In this document: positions 61,663 to 64,000 of the stretch, piece by piece | How positions within the stretch are numbered: position 1 is the stretch's first letter | Layout of the letters: each line of letters begins with the position of its first letter | Assembly (NCBI GenBank): GCA_964460785.1 | Contig: CAYWQB010000001.1 | Span: 310,001-374,000 of the forward strand | Reading direction: 5' to 3' | Length of the DNA: 64,000 bases | DNA from: CAYWQB01 sp964460785 | Lineage (GTDB): Bacteria; Chlamydiota; Chlamydiia; Chlamydiales; CAYWQB01 | Made by a program: the position numbers and the translations under genes | The notes under the pieces: generated by a model | Told to the model about the DNA's origin: nothing | Databases searched by the model: none | Seen by the model: the letters and a program-made list of their open reading frames with translations, nothing else

Positions 61663-62118
61663 ATGACTAATTCGTCCCCAGATTTCAAAAAAGGGTTTAA
61701 GGAGACTCCTTATAACAGAAGAGGGTTACGCTCCCCTAGTCAATGGAAGCGCCATATGAAAAAGCCCCCTCTTCATTCTTTTTATCAAGAGAAACCTGTT
61801 TTTTGCATTCGTTGTCCCAAATGTAGCCAAAAGGTTTCCTTGCGCTGTAATCACTGCGAACATGGAGCCATTGAGCGCAACCCCATCAACTATGATGAAT
61901 TAATTTGCACAAAATGTTTCCACATAACCTCTTCCATATACTGCACTTGTGGATTTAAGTTCTCAACTCCCTATTTACAAAAAAAACTGAAAATGATTAC
62001 ACAGACGTTGAGGGACGGAGACCATAGGGAGTACATCGCCATCCTGATCTGTGTGGTCAGCTACTTGGCCATTGTGTGGGGTGTTGTTTCTCTAGGAACC
62101 TTCCTAAATTATCCCTGA
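61663..62118 (+). CDS. Zinc-ribbon membrane protein, unknown
   Basis: 151 aa. The middle has four Cys pairs typical of zinc ribbons ('CIRCPKCSQ', 'CNHCEHG', 'CTKCFH', 'CTCGFKF'). A single membrane helix is near the C-terminus ('YIAILICVVSYLAIVWGVVSLG', ~124-147). The N-terminus is basic. Topology would place the zinc domain in the cytoplasm. No family recognised. It shares a 64-nt AT-rich divergent gap with xerC. Confidence 0.75.
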   Translation: MTNSSPDFKKGFKETPYNRRGLRSPSQWKRHMKKPPLHSFYQEKPVFCIRCPKCSQKVSLRCNHCEHGAIERNPINYDELICTKCFHITSSIYCTCGFKFSTPYLQKKLKMITQTLRDGDHREYIAILICVVSYLAIVWGVVSLGTFLNYP

Positions 62119-62124
62119 CAGGGT

Positions 62125-62140
62125 TGGCACGCATATTGCG
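62125..62140 (+). promoter_or_regulatory. Candidate sigma-54 promoter
   Basis: TGGCACG-CATA-TTGC-G: 15 of 16 positions fit the sigma-54 consensus TGGCACR-N4-TTGCW, with GG and GC 10 bp apart as required. Predicted start of transcription near 62151, 28 nt before a small ORF. Caution: the element overlaps the palindrome CACGCA-TAT-TGCGTG (62128-62142) and is enclosed by CTGACAG/CTGTCAG (62115-62121 and 62152-62158), so a hairpin or repressor operator is an alternative reading. Sigma-54 is used in Chlamydia. Confidence 0.5.
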
Positions 62141-62178
62141 TGTTGAGCAAGCTGTCAGAGAACCTTAGAGGAAGAAAC

Positions 62179-62319
62179 ATGAGCCAGAACATATTCGCTA
62201 TGTTAGCTAATCAGGGGACCCAGCACCGCTTCAATACACAGAAGCGTCAGCTACCAGCCTCTCGTAAGCAAGGTCAGCTCGTATTTGTTCCAGCAAAGGT
62301 GATTTCTAAGCGTCGTTAA
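62179..62319 (+). CDS. 46-residue basic small protein
   Basis: Short ORF 'MSQNIFAMLANQGTQ...' ending '...KVISKRR', rich in Arg, Lys and Gln and strongly basic in the second half. AGAGGAAG lies 4 nt upstream of the ATG and a sigma-54-like element 39 nt upstream. The 3' end overlaps the convergent gene by 14 nt. No family recognised; basic composition would fit nucleic-acid binding. Could still be a non-coding transcript start, but the ribosome site and clean frame argue for translation. Confidence 0.6.
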   Translation: MSQNIFAMLANQGTQHRFNTQKRQLPASRKQGQLVFVPAKVISKRR

Positions 62320-62830
62320 CCTCCGGATAAATCTCTCGAACAAGCTCAAATAGCTTTGCTTCTACTTCAGGTAGGTGCTCTTTTTGAATGGGAACCTTTT
62401 GCACAGCGATCATTTCACCTGTGTTAGGAACTTCAAAGTATAAAGAGCCTTTATCAGGCCCTTTCCGTGCCCCTAGGCATAAGGAAAGCTGCTTACTACG
62501 CTGCAAGTATTGAGCAAAAAGCTGCGCAAGCTCTTGCTCTTGCGCTTCATCAACTAACCGTTTCAGGTGGTTGATTGCTTGTTGGTGTACAGTTTGAGGA
62601 GAGGCCTCTGGAACCGGTATATGGCTTTTCCAGTGTCCGCAAGTTCCTGCTAGCAGAGAGGCTTCTCCCTGCTCTTGCCAGTAACTTGCGGAGTAATCCT
62701 TGCGCTCAAACTCGCCTTCAGAGTTAAGGACCAGAATGGAGTATACATCTGAGCCTGGGCGGAAAGGTTCCCCCGTTCCTGCACACACCTTTCCTCTTTT
62801 TGCAATGGCCAAAGGTCCATGTACTTGCAT
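62306..62830 (-). CDS. Conserved protein of PVC-type family, unknown function
   Basis: 174 aa from the ATG at 62830 (AAGGG about 10 nt upstream; a TTG at 62848 is overlapped by pgi). The N-terminal half has 'GKVCAGTGEPFRPGSDVYSILVLNSEGEFERKDYS' and 'HWKSHIPVPE', a pattern I associate with small proteins of Planctomycetes and relatives (C..TG..L.PG...YS.L....... .R.DY, W..R.P). The C-terminal half is helical, with 'LSLCLGARKGPDKGSLYFEVPNTGEM'. Only one Cys of a putative metal site remains. Directly downstream of pgi, likely one transcript. No function is known to me. Confidence 0.7.
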   Translation of the reverse strand: MQVHGPLAIAKRGKVCAGTGEPFRPGSDVYSILVLNSEGEFERKDYSASYWQEQGEASLLAGTCGHWKSHIPVPEASPQTVHQQAINHLKRLVDEAQEQELAQLFAQYLQRSKQLSLCLGARKGPDKGSLYFEVPNTGEMIAVQKVPIQKEHLPEVEAKLFELVREIYPEVNDA

Positions 62831-62834
62831 GTGC

Positions 62835-64000
62835 TTATATCCCTTCAATTACATCAAGCAACGCACTTCCCAATGGGAAGGCTTTTGTCTCTTCTCTTTG
62901 GTTGTTATTGCGAACTTTCATGAGGTCAAGGAATTGGTTAGCTAGAACTTTTCCAAGCTGCACCCCTTCTTGGTCAAATGAGTTAATTCCCCAGATAAAG
63001 CCTTGATAAGCCACTTTGTGCTCATATAGAGCCAGTAGCATTCCCATATGATGAGCATCAAGCTGCTTTCCTAAAAGGAGCCGGTTTGGGCGATTCCCAT
63101 GAAAGCCTTTATTGGGATTTTGACTTTTTTGCCCCGTTGCCAAAGCTACAGACTGTGCTAAGAGGTTTGCCAGTAGCTTTTGCTGGGATGTTGTACCTTT
63201 CACCTCAAGATCATGACCAAACTGACTTTGTTTAAAGCCGATAAACTCACAAGGAATAGTATCTGTGCCTTGGTGAATCAGCTGATAAAAAGAATGCTGC
63301 CCATTTGTTCCTGGCTCTCCCCAAATAACTGGTCCTGAAGCATGCTGCAACTCATGACCCTGCTTATCAATATGCTTTCCATTCGACTCCATATCGCATT
63401 GCTGCAGGTGAGCAGTGAAGCGAATTAAGGCTTGTGAATAGGGTAAAATAGCAACTGTTGGACAGTGCAAGAAGTTACGGTTCCAAATCCCCAAAAGAGC
63501 AGAGAGCAACGGCAGGTTTTCATGCATGGGCGCATGAAGGACATGTTGATCCATCTCATGCATCCCCTTCAGGAACTGCTCAAACTGGTCAAACCCAAGA
63601 CCAAATGCAAGCATTACTCCCCCCACCATGGAGCTTGCGGAGTAGCGCCCACCCACATAATCCCACATGTAAAAAGACTGGCGGTACTGCTCTGGGTTAT
63701 CCATAGGGCTGCCTTGCCCTGTCACAGCGAGAAAATGCTCCTTAGGATCAAGCCCTGCCTGCACAAAAAAATCACGCGCGAGTTGCTCATTTGTCAATGT
63801 CTCAAGCGTGCCTCCGGACTTCGAGACGACGACAACCAAGGTTCTCTTTAGATCAAGATGCTTAAAGACACATGTGGCATCATCAGGGTCAACATTAGAA
63901 ACAAAGTGAACAGCTCTGTCCTGCCGCCCAAGAGCTTTCAACGCCATATAGATTGCGCGGGGTCCTAGGTCGGACCCTCCGATCCCAATTTGCACGAGTT
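62835..64000 (-). CDS. pgi: Glucose-6-phosphate isomerase (N-terminus beyond window)
   Basis: The C-terminal ~388 residues of Pgi; the frame is open to the right edge, so the GTG at 63995 is internal. Visible motifs: 'GIGGSDLGPRAIYMAL' (sugar-phosphate loop), 'VVVVSKSGGTLETLTNEQLAR', 'GGRYSASSMVGG', 'DMESNGKHIDKQG' and 'GPVIWGEPGTNGQHSFYQLIHQGTD', with the C-terminal 'NSFDQEGVQLGKVLANQ'. It interconverts glucose 6-phosphate and fructose 6-phosphate in glycolysis. Followed at the 3' end, with a 5-nt gap to its ATG, by the PVC-type gene. Confidence 0.96.
   Translation of the reverse strand, partial: LVQIGIGGSDLGPRAIYMALKALGRQDRAVHFVSNVDPDDATCVFKHLDLKRTLVVVVSKSGGTLETLTNEQLARDFFVQAGLDPKEHFLAVTGQGSPMDNPEQYRQSFYMWDYVGGRYSASSMVGGVMLAFGLGFDQFEQFLKGMHEMDQHVLHAPMHENLPLLSALLGIWNRNFLHCPTVAILPYSQALIRFTAHLQQCDMESNGKHIDKQGHELQHASGPVIWGEPGTNGQHSFYQLIHQGTDTIPCEFIGFKQSQFGHDLEVKGTTSQQKLLANLLAQSVALATGQKSQNPNKGFHGNRPNRLLLGKQLDAHHMGMLLALYEHKVAYQGFIWGINSFDQEGVQLGKVLANQFLDLMKVRNNNQREETKAFPLGSALLDVIEGI

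Noticed and set aside
1..64000. tRNA, rRNA, CRISPR, insertion sequences, prophage
   Set aside because: Intergenic gaps are short; no cloverleaf T-loop consensus, no regularly spaced direct repeats, no transposase or phage structural gene found by reading. XerC looks like a chromosomal dimer-resolution enzyme, not a phage integrase.

Overview
The window reads as a chromosomal segment of a chlamydia-like (Chlamydiae, probably 'environmental' Parachlamydiales-type) bacterium. The reasons are gene content and order. There is a dciA-gyrB-gyrA-tmk-holB run with mgtE beside it, a tpiA/xseA-xseB-dxs block, an rnhC/RodZ-like HTH pair, a gatC-gatA-gatB operon, and UbiD, BPL_N-type, XerC and Pgi proteins. 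Many large hypothetical proteins with coiled coils or hydrophobic domains are typical of an obligate intracellular lifestyle. The placement is an inference from remembered chlamydial gene order; no database was searched. I see no rRNA, tRNA, CRISPR array, insertion sequence or phage module. The window cuts genes at both ends (a HEAT-repeat protein on the left, pgi on the right).

Layout. 1-8.7 kb: HEAT-repeat protein, an unknown protein with filament-like architecture, a CcoI/FixI-type copper P-ATPase, a GAF-HD-GYP cyclic-di-GMP phosphodiesterase, and two tandem short flagellins. 8.7-17 kb: housekeeping (def, secG, tpiA; xseA, xseB, dxs, nadK; a CDP-alcohol phosphatidyltransferase; an archaeal/eukaryal-type proS). 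17-25 kb: a bilobed-hydrophobic, Inc-like protein behind a sigma-28-like promoter, a 1165-aa AsmA/TamB-like envelope protein, and a GH63-like glycosidase with an SDR dehydrogenase. 25-34 kb: replication/topology operon (dciA, gyrB, gyrA, tmk, holB) and mgtE. 34-49 kb: TPR protein, degenerate YyaL/DUF255 protein, LptD-like protein, a degenerate phosphoglycerate-mutase (ApgM) homologue, DUF368 (PopT-type) with a RodZ-like HTH membrane protein, RNase HIII, a Cache-like periplasmic protein, a Cys-rich repeat lipoprotein, a DUF6969-like protein, a NagB/PIG-L fusion and an outer-membrane barrel. 49-54.6 kb: gatCAB, a small membrane protein, ubiD. 54.6-60.7 kb: large hypothetical genes interrupted by a BPL_N-like amidotransferase; one of them carries an internal duplication, a WW domain and a J-domain-like HPD segment. 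60.7-64 kb: xerC, a zinc-ribbon membrane protein, an unlisted 46-aa basic small protein behind a sigma-54-like element, a PVC-type conserved protein, and pgi.

Most notable: (i) tandem flagellin genes next to a full HD-GYP enzyme in a chlamydial background; (ii) the WW + HPD protein as a candidate host-directed effector; (iii) several full-length enzyme homologues that have lost catalytic residues (ApgM-like, YyaL-like, NagB half of the fusion); (iv) candidate alternative-sigma promoters (sigma-28-like at 17018-17045, sigma-54-like at 62125-62140).
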